DNA of 7,489 bases from Bordetella sp. GTDB lineage: Bacteria > Pseudomonadota > Gammaproteobacteria > Burkholderiales > Burkholderiaceae_B. The notes beneath the pieces were generated by a model, which did no database searches, was not told the origin of the DNA, and worked only from the letters and a program-made list of their open reading frames with translations. How positions within the stretch are numbered: position 1 is the stretch's first letter; every line of letters begins with the position of its first letter. Positions 1 to 5,449 of the stretch are shown piece after piece. The translations under genes were made by a program, and so were the position numbers. The DNA is taken from positions 1-7,489 of the forward strand of contig DAIDKG010000404.1 in assembly GCA_027450125.1 (NCBI GenBank), given 5' to 3'.

Positions 1-695
1 CGGCCGGCATTGACCGCATCGAAAGCCACGGCCGCCGGATCGCCGCCCTCCTGCGCGATCACCGCCACATTGTTGCGGCTGCCCCATTCGACCAGCTGCT
101 CGCGCGCCGCGGCGCGAAAGGTATCGCCCGCCGCCAGCAGCACGCTGGCGCCCTGGCGCTGGAAATCGTGCGCGAGCTTGCCGATGGAAGTCGTCTTGCC
201 GGCGCCGTTCACGCCCGCGATCATCACCACCAGCGGCTGCGCGCGCTTGAGGTCGAAGGTTTTTTCCAGCGGCCGCAGATGCTCGGCCAGAATCTCGCGC
301 AAGGCCGTCTTCACCTGCGCGGCATCTTCGATGCGCTCTTTTTTCACCCGGGCGCGCAGCGCGTCCAGCAGTTGCTGCGTCGCCTCCACGCCCGCATCGG
401 CCATGATGAGCGCCGACTCCAGCTCCTCGAACAGATTCTCGTCGACCCTGACGCCCACGAAGAGCCCGCCCAGGCTCTGCCCGGTGCGCGACAGGCCCTG
501 CTTGAGCCGGCTCAGCCACGACGCCCTGGGCGCAGCCGCGGACTCGGCCTCGGCCGGCGGCGCGGGGACAAGGGCAGGTTCGGCGGCCGGCGCGGATCCG
601 GCCGCCTCCGGCCGAACCTCGGAATTCCCGGCAGGTGCCGCCGCGTCGGGCGCCGTCTCGCCGGGCGCCGGCTTTTTCTTGAAGAAACTGAGCAT
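1..695 (-). CDS. ftsY: Signal recognition particle receptor FtsY, N-terminal part (runs off left edge)
   Basis: FtsY is the SRP receptor GTPase that docks ribosome-nascent chain-SRP complexes at the inner membrane and passes them to SecYEG. The 231 residues in the window start MLSFFKKK, a short basic/aromatic membrane-contact segment. An Ala/Pro/Glu-rich acidic A region follows to about residue 57. The helical N domain starts near SWLSRLKQGLSR (59-70) and contains the ADAGVE stretch (99-104). The G domain shows the P-loop GVNGAGKTT (161-169; bases 189-215), DTFRAAA (191-197) and EGGDPAAVAFDAVNAG (216-231). The later DTAGR and TKLDG motifs lie beyond position 1, so the gene is cut by the window and shows no sign of being broken. 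The ATG at 695 gives the family's expected N-terminus. It has no clear Shine-Dalgarno, and a TATACT hexamer sits six bases upstream. The gene is divergent from rsmD. The family assignment is secure. Confidence 0.97.
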   Translation of the reverse strand, partial: MLSFFKKKPAPGETAPDAAAPAGNSEVRPEAAGSAPAAEPALVPAPPAEAESAAAPRASWLSRLKQGLSRTGQSLGGLFVGVRVDENLFEELESALIMADAGVEATQQLLDALRARVKKERIEDAAQVKTALREILAEHLRPLEKTFDLKRAQPLVVMIAGVNGAGKTTSIGKLAHDFQRQGASVLLAAGDTFRAAAREQLVEWGSRNNVAVIAQEGGDPAAVAFDAVNAG

Positions 696-701
696 CCCAA
701 A

Positions 702-729
702 AGTATATTCGGAACCTCACGCCCTTGAA
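702..729 (-). promoter_or_regulatory. Candidate ftsY promoter close to the start codon
   Basis: On the minus strand TATACT (707 to 702) matches the sigma70 -10 consensus at five of six positions. A weak TTCAAG -35 (729 to 724) lies 16 bp further upstream. Only six bases separate the -10 from the ftsY ATG, so the predicted transcript would begin at or next to the start codon. This is a sequence match only; the -35 is poor. Confidence 0.4.
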
Positions 730-737
730 GGCGCGCC

Positions 738-743
738 TAAAAT
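738..743 (+). promoter_or_regulatory. Candidate rsmD -10 element
   Basis: TAAAAT lies seven bases upstream of the rsmD ATG and matches the -10 consensus at five of six positions. No good -35 is found at 16-18 bp spacing. As on the ftsY side, transcription from it would start near the A of the initiation codon, and no Shine-Dalgarno is present within 15 bases of the ATG. Low confidence because it rests on a single hexamer. Confidence 0.3.
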
Positions 744-750
744 CCCCCTC

Positions 751-1320
751 ATGGCAGCCTCCACCCCTCGCATCGTCGCCGGCCAGTACCGCCGCACCCC
801 CATCCCCGTGCCCGACGTGCCGGGCCTGCGCCCCACGCCGGACCGCGTGCGCGAAACCCTGTTCAACTGGCTCGCGCATCTCTGGGACAATGAATTCGCC
901 GACAAGCGCGTGCTGGACCTGTTCGCCGGCAGCGGCGCGCTGGGCTTCGAAGCGGCCTCGCGCGGCGCCGCCCAGGTGCAGATGGTCGAGCGCGACAAGT
1001 CCGCGGCCGCGGCGCTGCGCGCCCTGCGCGACAAGCTGCATGCCGACGCCGTGCGCATCCATGCGGGCGACGCGCTCGAGGCTCTGCAGCGCATGGATGC
1101 CTCCCGCTACGACCTCGTCCTGCTCGACCCTCCCTTCAGGCAGGACTGGCTGCCCCGGCTCTGGCCCCTGCTGCCCGGCATACTGGCCGAAAACGGCCTG
1201 GTCTACGTCGAAGCCGAAGCCGCCTGCGCGGCCCCGCCGGGCTTTGAATTGTCACGGGAAGGCAAGGCCGGCGCCGTGCATTACCACCTCTTCCGGGTTG
1301 CCGCATCGCAACAACCGTAA
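751..1320 (+). CDS. rsmD: 16S rRNA (guanine-966-N2)-methyltransferase RsmD
   Basis: RsmD transfers a methyl group from S-adenosylmethionine to N2 of G966 in 16S rRNA during 30S assembly in the cytoplasm. The 189-residue product has the family's order of motifs. These are an N-terminal RIVAGQYRRTPIPVP segment (7-21), LRPTPDRVRETLFNWL (27-42) and the SAM-binding motif I DLFAGSGALGFEAASRGA (56-73). An acidic turn VERD (79-82) follows, then the catalytic DPPF (126-129), the signature of N2-guanine methyltransferases. Length is normal for the family (about 190-200). The ATG at 751 places RIVAGQ a few residues from the N-terminus, as expected. The frame stays open upstream but only across antisense ftsY. 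It lies upstream of coaD, a common pairing, and is divergent from ftsY. The assignment is confident. Confidence 0.95.
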   Translation: MAASTPRIVAGQYRRTPIPVPDVPGLRPTPDRVRETLFNWLAHLWDNEFADKRVLDLFAGSGALGFEAASRGAAQVQMVERDKSAAAALRALRDKLHADAVRIHAGDALEALQRMDASRYDLVLLDPPFRQDWLPRLWPLLPGILAENGLVYVEAEAACAAPPGFELSREGKAGAVHYHLFRVAASQQP

Positions 1321-1334
1321 TTGCTGCATTGCAA
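1298..1334. repeat. Two copies of a TTGC-N6-GCAA dyad
   Basis: TTGCCGCATCGCAA (1298-1311, inside the end of rsmD) and TTGCTGCATTGCAA (1321-1334) agree at 12 of 14 positions. They begin 23 bp apart. Each has TTGC and GCAA half-sites around a GCAT core. The second copy overlaps the -35 part of a candidate coaD promoter, so an operator role is possible. No regulator is identified, and the first copy is also coding sequence. Confidence 0.35.
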
Positions 1335-1349
1335 AAATAGGTCAATAAT
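1321..1349 (+). promoter_or_regulatory. Candidate coaD promoter
   Basis: TTGCTG (1321-1326) and AATAAT (1344-1349) are separated by 17 bp. The -10 matches consensus at five of six positions and the -35 at three. It starts directly after the rsmD stop and would give a leader of roughly 50 bases before coaD. Cotranscription with rsmD is also possible, as the genes are only 85 bp apart. Confidence 0.35.
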
Positions 1350-1366
1350 CCCGGGTTCATAGAAAA

Positions 1367-1382
1367 GATGGTGCAAACCATC
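1367..1382 (+). promoter_or_regulatory. GCAA-tetraloop hairpin in the coaD leader
   Basis: GATGGT (1367-1372) pairs perfectly with ACCATC (1377-1382) around a GCAA loop, which is of the stable GNRA class. It ends nine bases before the coaD Shine-Dalgarno GAGGAG (1392-1397). No T-run follows, so it is not a standard intrinsic terminator. The left arm contains the ATG of the short leader reading frame. Confidence 0.4.
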
Positions 1383-1409
1383 GTGGAAAGCGAGGAGCCA
1401 GCAAAATGA
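1368..1409 (+). CDS. Possible 13-codon leader ORF overlapping the coaD start
   Basis: ATG at 1368 opens a frame encoding [13 protein letters not shown]. Its TGA (1407-1409) overlaps the coaD ATG (1406-1408) as ATGA, an arrangement typical of translational coupling. Its own ribosome binding site is weak: only the purine run AGAAAAG precedes it, and the ATG sits in a hairpin arm. coaD has its own good Shine-Dalgarno, which lies inside this frame. Such a short frame could easily arise by chance. It is recorded because of the exact stop/start overlap, and no function is claimed. Confidence 0.2.
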   Translation: MVQTIVESEEPAK

Positions 1410-1903
1410 TCACCGCCGTCTATCCGGGCACGTTCGACCCGCTCACCCGAGGCCACGAGGATCTGGTGCGCCGCGCTGCCGGCCTGTTCGACCGCGTCGT
1501 CGTGGGCGTGGCGCACAGCCGCAACAAAAAGCCCTTCTTCAACCTGGACGAACGCCTGGAAATCGCCAAGGAAGTCCTGGGCCATTACCCCAATGTCGAG
1601 GTGCGCAGCTTCGACGGCCTGCTCAAGGATTTCGTGCGCGAGCAAGGCGCCGCGGTCATCGTGCGCGGCCTGCGCGCCGTCTCCGACTTCGAATATGAAT
1701 TCCAGATGGCCGGCATGAACCGCCACCTGCTGCCCGACGTCGAGACCCTGTTCATGACGCCCTCGGACCAGTACCAGTTCATCTCGGGCACCATCGTGCG
1801 CGAGATCGCGCAGCTGGGCGGCGACGTCAGCAAGTTCGTCTTTCCCTCGGTCGAGCGCTGGCTCCAGGCCAAGGCCAAGGCGCACCGCGAACAGCTGGAC
1901 TGA
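1406..1903 (+). CDS. coaD: Phosphopantetheine adenylyltransferase CoaD
   Basis: CoaD catalyses the penultimate step of coenzyme A synthesis: ATP plus 4'-phosphopantetheine gives dephospho-CoA and pyrophosphate. The family is a cytoplasmic homohexamer. The 165-residue protein has the full nucleotidyltransferase fold. It shows [14 protein letters not shown] (4-17), with the TxGH nucleotide-binding motif at 14-17. The RNKKPFF segment is at 39-45, [22 protein letters not shown] (84-105) carries the RGLR loop, and [17 protein letters not shown] (117-133) is the C-terminal ATP-binding motif. The common ISS of that last motif reads ISG here. Length is typical (about 160). GAGGAG (1392-1397), eight bases upstream, supports the ATG at 1406. 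It follows rsmD in the same direction and is convergent with the MOSC_N gene. Confidence 0.97.
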   Translation: MITAVYPGTFDPLTRGHEDLVRRAAGLFDRVVVGVAHSRNKKPFFNLDERLEIAKEVLGHYPNVEVRSFDGLLKDFVREQGAAVIVRGLRAVSDFEYEFQMAGMNRHLLPDVETLFMTPSDQYQFISGTIVREIAQLGGDVSKFVFPSVERWLQAKAKAHREQLD

Positions 1904-1913
1904 TCCGGGCCCG

Positions 1914-1934
1914 CGCCGGGCGTCAGGCCCGGCG
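1914..1934. terminator. Perfect 8-bp hairpin between convergent genes
   Basis: CGCCGGGC (1914-1921) pairs exactly with GCCCGGCG (1927-1934) around a five-base loop. It begins 11 bases after the coaD stop and covers the stop codon of the opposing MOSC_N gene (1923-1925). Its position suggests a bidirectional terminator or an mRNA 3'-end stabiliser. No T-tract follows on either strand, so Rho-independent termination is uncertain. Confidence 0.35.
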
Positions 1935-2312
1935 ATCCGGCCAGCGCACCTGATCCATGTCGGGGTGCACCTTGAACAGGCGGCACGGGATGCCGATGAA
2001 ATTCGACATCCAGGCCGCAGCCAGCTGGCCTTCGTCCACCACATCCAGTTCCTGCCCGTCCAGCGGGATGCGGCGGCGCACGCTGTCGTCGTCCTCGATC
2101 ACGTCCAGCGGGATGTCCATGCGCAGCATGCCCGGCGCTTTGAGCACCAGATAGCCCATGCGCAACTGCACGTCGATCTCGGCCAGCTTGGGAAACAGCG
2201 CGCGGTTGAGCCACTGCCCCGCGTCGTTGGCCACCAGCCAGCGCCTGTCGTAGGCCGCCGCTTCGGGTTGCGGGGTCAGGCCGCACTCGGCCACCGGCTG
2301 GTATCCGCTCAT
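1923..2312 (-). CDS. Small MOSC N-terminal beta-barrel domain protein
   Basis: The 129-residue product resembles the MOSC_N domain that normally precedes the MOSC domain in molybdenum-cofactor-linked proteins. It has YQPVAECGL (4-12), YDRRWLVANDAGQWLNRALFP (21-41) with the YDRRW signature, and a GYLVLKAPGMLRMDIPLD strand pair (53-70). The closing WMSNFIGIPCRLFKV (101-115) matches the usual link into the MOSC domain. The protein stops about 14 residues later. The catalytic MOSC half is absent, and coaD leaves no room for it. The basic residue of the usual YPVKSC motif is also replaced. It could be a genuine stand-alone domain or a truncated gene; the frame itself is intact. The ATG at 2312 is chosen because GGAG lies five bases upstream, and the longer in-frame starts lack this. 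It is divergent from ltnD across 152 bp. Function is not known; MOSC relatives bind or transfer sulfur with molybdopterin. Confidence 0.72.
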   Translation of the reverse strand: MSGYQPVAECGLTPQPEAAAYDRRWLVANDAGQWLNRALFPKLAEIDVQLRMGYLVLKAPGMLRMDIPLDVIEDDDSVRRRIPLDGQELDVVDEGQLAAAWMSNFIGIPCRLFKVHPDMDQVRWPDRRA

Positions 2313-2417
2313 CTTCGCTCCAAGGTCTGGGGTCATCGCAGCCCGAATGGTAGCAAAGCCCCGGGCGGCAACAAACCCGCGCCCTGCGCCTTCGCCCGTC
2401 GGCCAAAACGGCTCGGG

Positions 2418-2423
2418 TACACT
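2418..2423 (+). promoter_or_regulatory. Candidate -10 element of the tetronate operon
   Basis: TACACT matches the -10 consensus at four of six positions and would give a leader of about 35 bases before ltnD. No convincing -35 is seen at normal spacing, so an activator-dependent promoter is possible. It lies in the 152-bp divergent region between the MOSC_N gene and ltnD. Apart from the features at 2425-2456, nothing else is recognised in that gap. Confidence 0.28.
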
Positions 2424-2424
2424 G

Positions 2425-2456
2425 CCTCGACGAGCATCGGACACGCCGCATCGAGG
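2425..2456 (+). promoter_or_regulatory. Inverted repeat overlapping the ltnD ribosome binding site
   Basis: CCTCGA (2425-2430) is the reverse complement of TCGAGG (2451-2456), and the right arm includes part of the purine-rich GAGGG (2453-2457) that serves ltnD. Inside are a nine-base palindrome CTCGACGAG (2426-2434) and two GCATCG copies (2434-2439, 2448-2453). It could be a regulator site downstream of the -10 or a weak RNA hairpin. The arms are short and the loop long, so this is tentative. Confidence 0.25.
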
Positions 2457-2464
2457 GTGGAGAC

Positions 2465-3367
2465 ATGACACAAAACACAGGCATCGTCGGCTTGGGCGCC
2501 ATGGGCATGGGCGTAGCCCGCTCGCTGCTGCGCAACGGCCTGAAAACGTACGCTTTCGACCTGCGCCAGAACGCGCTGGCGCAATTTCGCGCCGAGGGCG
2601 GCATCGCCTGCGCCGACCCGGCCGAGCTGGGCCGCCAGTGCAGCGCGGTCGTGATCCTGGTGGTCAATGCCGAGCAGACCGACGCCGTGCTGTTCGGCGC
2701 CGACGGCAGGCCTGGCCTGGCCGATACCCTGCAGGCCGGCTCGGTCGTGCTGGCCTGCGCCACCGTGGCGCCCGCCTATGCCAGGAGCCTGGGCCAGCGC
2801 CTGCGCGAACGCGGCCTGCTGATGCTTGATGCGCCCGTCTCGGGCGGCGCGCTCAAGGCCACCGCGGGCACCATGACCATGATGACCTCCGGCCCCGCAG
2901 AGGCCTATGCCGCCTGCGAGCACGTGCTGGCCACCATTGCCGGCAAGGTCTACCGCCTGGGCGCCGAGCACGGCATCGGCTCCAAGGTCAAGATCATCAA
3001 CCAGCTGCTGGCCGGCGTGCACATCGCCGCTTCGGCCGAGGCCATGGCGCTGGGGCTGCGCGAAGGGGTGGACCCGCAGGCACTCTTCGAGGTCATCACG
3101 CACAGCGCCGGCAATTCGTGGATGTTCGAGAACCGCGTGCCGCACATCCTGCAGGGCGACTACACCCCGCTGTCGGCCGTGGACATCTTCGTCAAGGACC
3201 TGGGCCTGGTGCTGGACACCGCGCGCGCCAGCAAATTCCCGCTGCCGCTGTCGGCCACCGCGCACCAGATGTTCATGCAGGCATCGAGCAGCGGTCACGG
3301 CGGCGAGGACGACAGCGCGGTCATCAAGATCTTCCCGGGCATCGCCCTGCCCGCCGGCAAAGACTGA
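2465..3367 (+). CDS. ltnD: L-threonate 2-dehydrogenase LtnD
   Basis: This is a beta-hydroxyacid dehydrogenase of the 6-phosphogluconate dehydrogenase superfamily. In this gene context it should be LtnD, which oxidises L-threonate to 2-oxo-tetronate (2-dehydro-L-erythronate) with NAD(P)+. The 300 residues begin with the Rossmann motif GIVGLGAMGMG (6-16). Asp32 in YAFDLR is consistent with NAD+ use. The substrate loop LDAPVSGGALKATAGTMTMM (121-140) follows, then the catalytic-lysine helix GSKVKIINQLLAG, with Lys176 in the usual place. FVKDLGLVLDTA (242-253) and FPLPLSATAHQMF (258-270) are C-terminal family signatures. Length is typical (about 300). GAGGG seven bases upstream supports the ATG at 2465. 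It is the first gene of the operon, 15 bp before otnK. Sequence alone cannot exclude a related hydroxyacid substrate, but otnK, otnC and otnI downstream make LtnD the best call. Confidence 0.9.
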   Translation: MTQNTGIVGLGAMGMGVARSLLRNGLKTYAFDLRQNALAQFRAEGGIACADPAELGRQCSAVVILVVNAEQTDAVLFGADGRPGLADTLQAGSVVLACATVAPAYARSLGQRLRERGLLMLDAPVSGGALKATAGTMTMMTSGPAEAYAACEHVLATIAGKVYRLGAEHGIGSKVKIINQLLAGVHIAASAEAMALGLREGVDPQALFEVITHSAGNSWMFENRVPHILQGDYTPLSAVDIFVKDLGLVLDTARASKFPLPLSATAHQMFMQASSSGHGGEDDSAVIKIFPGIALPAGKD

Positions 3368-3382
3368 AGGGCACGAGACATC

Positions 3383-4693
3383 ATGACGCAGGAATCGCCT
3401 CGGGACACGCCGCTGCTGGGCTGCATCGCCGACGACTTCACCGGCGCCACCGACCTGGCCAACATGCTGGTGCGCGAGGGCATGCGCGCCATCCAGACCA
3501 TCGGCATCCCGGCCGCGCCGGTGCGCGGCGCCGACGCCATCGTGGTCGCGCTCAAGTCGCGCACCATCGCCGCCGGCCAGGCCGTGGCGCAGTCGCTTGC
3601 CGCGCTGCGATGGCTGCAGGAACAGGGCTGCAGGCAGTTCTTCTTCAAGTACTGCTCGACCTTCGATTCGACCGACGCGGGCAACATCGGCCCCGTGGCC
3701 GACGCCCTGCGACAGGCGCTGGGTGCGGACCTGGCCATTGCCTGTCCGGCGTTTCCGGAGAACGGCCGCACCGTCTACCGCGGCCACCTGTTCGTGCATG
3801 ATGCGCTGCTCAACGAGTCGGGCATGCAGAACCATCCTCTCACGCCCATGCGCGACGCGAACCTGGTGCGCGTGCTGCAACGGCAAAGCGCGGGCAAGGT
3901 CGGCCTGATCGCCGCGACCGAGGTCGGCCGCGGCCCGGCCGCCGTGCGCGAGCGCATGGCGGCGCTGCGCCGGGAAGGCGTCGCCCTTGCCATCGCCGAT
4001 GCCATCACCGACAAGGATCTCTACACCCTGGGCGAAGCCTGCGCCGGCATGCCGCTGGTCACGGGCGGGTCGGGCCTGGCGCTGGGCCTGCCGGGCAATT
4101 TCAGGCGCGCCGGACTGCTGCTCGATGCCGGTGCGGCCACGCGTGCGCTGGAAGGCCTGGACCGGCTGCCCGCGCGCGGCGTGGTGCTGGCCGGCAGCGC
4201 CTCGCAGGCCACGCAGGATCAGGTCGCCCACTGGCTCGCCCGCCGGCCTGCGCTGCGCATCGATCCCCTGGCCCTGGCGCGCGGCGAGGACGCCGTGTGC
4301 CGGGCAATCGACTTTGCGCAGGCGCATGCCGACCAGGCCGTGCTGATCTACGCCACGGCCGCGCCAGACCAGGTGCAGGCTGCCCAGGCGCAACTGGGCG
4401 CCGAACGCGCCGGACATCTGGTGGAACAGGCCATGTCCGCCATCGCCAAAGGTCTGTACGCGCGCGGGGTGGCCCGCCTGGTGGTTGCCGGCGGCGAGAC
4501 CTCGGGCGCCGTCGTCCAGGCCCTGGACGTGCGCGCGCTGCGCATCGGTCCGCAGATCGACCCGGGCGTGCCGGCCACGCTGGCCGTCGGCGCGAACGGC
4601 CAGACGCTCTGCGCGCTGGCCTTGAAATCGGGCAACTTCGGCACGGTGGATTTTTTCGAGAAAGCCCTGCGCGCCCTGGGCGCCACGCATTAG
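3383..4693 (+). CDS. otnK: 3-oxo-tetronate 4-kinase OtnK (DUF1537 family)
   Basis: OtnK phosphorylates 3-oxo-tetronate at C4 with ATP, priming it for decarboxylation. The 436-residue protein has the two-domain DUF1537 layout. The N-terminal sugar-binding domain opens with the diagnostic LLGCIADDFTGATDLANMLV (11-30; ADDFTGATD at 16-24) and contains a FFFKYCSTFDST stretch near residues 87-98. The C-terminal nucleotide-binding domain carries VVLAGSAS near 267, VVAGGETSGAVV (367-378) and the terminal LKSGNFG (415-421). Length is normal for the family (about 420-440). The ATG at 3383 starts 15 bases after the ltnD stop, with a weak purine-rich GAAGGG further upstream, so translation may partly depend on ltnD. 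DUF1537 also includes four-carbon and related acid-sugar kinases with other substrates. The otnC-otnI neighbourhood points to the 3-oxo-tetronate kinase. Confidence 0.93.
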   Translation: MTQESPRDTPLLGCIADDFTGATDLANMLVREGMRAIQTIGIPAAPVRGADAIVVALKSRTIAAGQAVAQSLAALRWLQEQGCRQFFFKYCSTFDSTDAGNIGPVADALRQALGADLAIACPAFPENGRTVYRGHLFVHDALLNESGMQNHPLTPMRDANLVRVLQRQSAGKVGLIAATEVGRGPAAVRERMAALRREGVALAIADAITDKDLYTLGEACAGMPLVTGGSGLALGLPGNFRRAGLLLDAGAATRALEGLDRLPARGVVLAGSASQATQDQVAHWLARRPALRIDPLALARGEDAVCRAIDFAQAHADQAVLIYATAAPDQVQAAQAQLGAERAGHLVEQAMSAIAKGLYARGVARLVVAGGETSGAVVQALDVRALRIGPQIDPGVPATLAVGANGQTLCALALKSGNFGTVDFFEKALRALGATH

Positions 4694-4727
4694 GACCTGT
4701 AGACGCCAACCCGACGGAACACGCCGC

Positions 4728-5390
4728 ATGAGCCATATCACGGATAGCCGCACTGCCGACGAAAACCGCCTGCGCGAGGAAATCTGCCGCGTCGGCGCCT
4801 CGCTGTTCAACCGCGGCTACACGGTGGGTTCGTCGGGCAACATCAGCGCGCGCCTGCCCGACGGCTGGCTCATCACGCCCACCGATGCCTGCCTGGGCCA
4901 GCTCGATCCGGCACGACTGGCCAAGGTCGCGAGCGATGGCACGCAGGTGTCGGGCGAGCGCGCATCCAAGACCCTGGCTCTGCATCGCGGCATCTACGCC
5001 AACGACGCGGCGGCGCGCGCCGTGGTCCACACGCATTCGACCCATCTGGTGGCGCTGAGCCTGGCGGGCGTCTGGAAGCCCGAGGACGTGGTGCCGCCCA
5101 TTACGCCCTATTACGTGATGAAGGTCGGCCACGTGCCGCTCATCCCCTACGACCGCCCCGGCGCGCCCGCGGTGGCCGAGCAGGTCGCCGCCCTGGCCGG
5201 CAGGGTGCGCGGCGTGCTGCTCGAACGCCTGGGCCCGGTGGTGTGGCACGAATCGGTGTCCAGCGCAGCCTTCGCGCTGGAGGAGCTGGAAGAGACCGCC
5301 AGGCTGTGGCTGATGCTGCGCGGCGAGCCGGCTCCCTTGAGCGCAGCCGCCATCGACGAGCTGCGCCAGGCCTTCAAGGCGCGCTGGTAA
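4728..5390 (+). CDS. otnC: 3-oxo-tetronate 4-phosphate decarboxylase OtnC (class II aldolase fold)
   Basis: OtnC converts 3-oxo-tetronate 4-phosphate to dihydroxyacetone phosphate and CO2, the last step of the route. The 220 residues show the class II aldolase/adducin fold. [20 protein letters not shown] (31-50) holds the phosphate-binding GSSGN loop. PTDACLG is at 51-57, and [12 protein letters not shown] (99-110) supplies zinc-ligand histidines 101 and 103. [15 protein letters not shown] (183-197) is the C-terminal helix. Two canonical positions differ. The acid/base glutamate of the SKE motif is Thr82 (ASKTLALH). The third zinc histidine of the usual NHG is Leu168 (LLERLGPVV), although His174 lies nearby. 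The frame is intact and length is normal. It starts 34 bases after otnK with a modest CGGAA ribosome site, and ends 59 bases before otnI. Context makes the pathway assignment strong; catalytic details are less certain. Confidence 0.88.
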   Translation: MSHITDSRTADENRLREEICRVGASLFNRGYTVGSSGNISARLPDGWLITPTDACLGQLDPARLAKVASDGTQVSGERASKTLALHRGIYANDAAARAVVHTHSTHLVALSLAGVWKPEDVVPPITPYYVMKVGHVPLIPYDRPGAPAVAEQVAALAGRVRGVLLERLGPVVWHESVSSAAFALEELEETARLWLMLRGEPAPLSAAAIDELRQAFKARW

Positions 5391-5449
5391 GCCGGCAATC
5401 GCGACCGGACTCGGCAACTGAACAACCCATCGACTTTCCGGAGCCGCAC

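Noticed and set aside
10..1320. A 436-residue plus-strand frame running into rsmD
   Set aside because: Only the part from 751 is RsmD. The upstream part is antisense to ftsY and has the Ser/Ala/Arg-rich composition of a GC-rich shadow frame.
1923..2471. A longer MOSC_N protein starting at 2471 or 2336
   Set aside because: The extension has no MOSC_N-like sequence and the 2471 start would overlap the ltnD start; GGAG is correctly placed only for the ATG at 2312.
2333..4810. An 825-residue minus-strand frame
   Set aside because: It is antisense to ltnD and otnK, is rich in His/Gln/Arg/Gly without recognisable motifs, and is explained by high GC at third positions of the real genes.
5243..5449. 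An N-terminal extension of otnI from 5243
   Set aside because: It overlaps the end of otnC in another frame and adds residues not found in the isomerase family; the ATG at 5450 has a clear GGAG.
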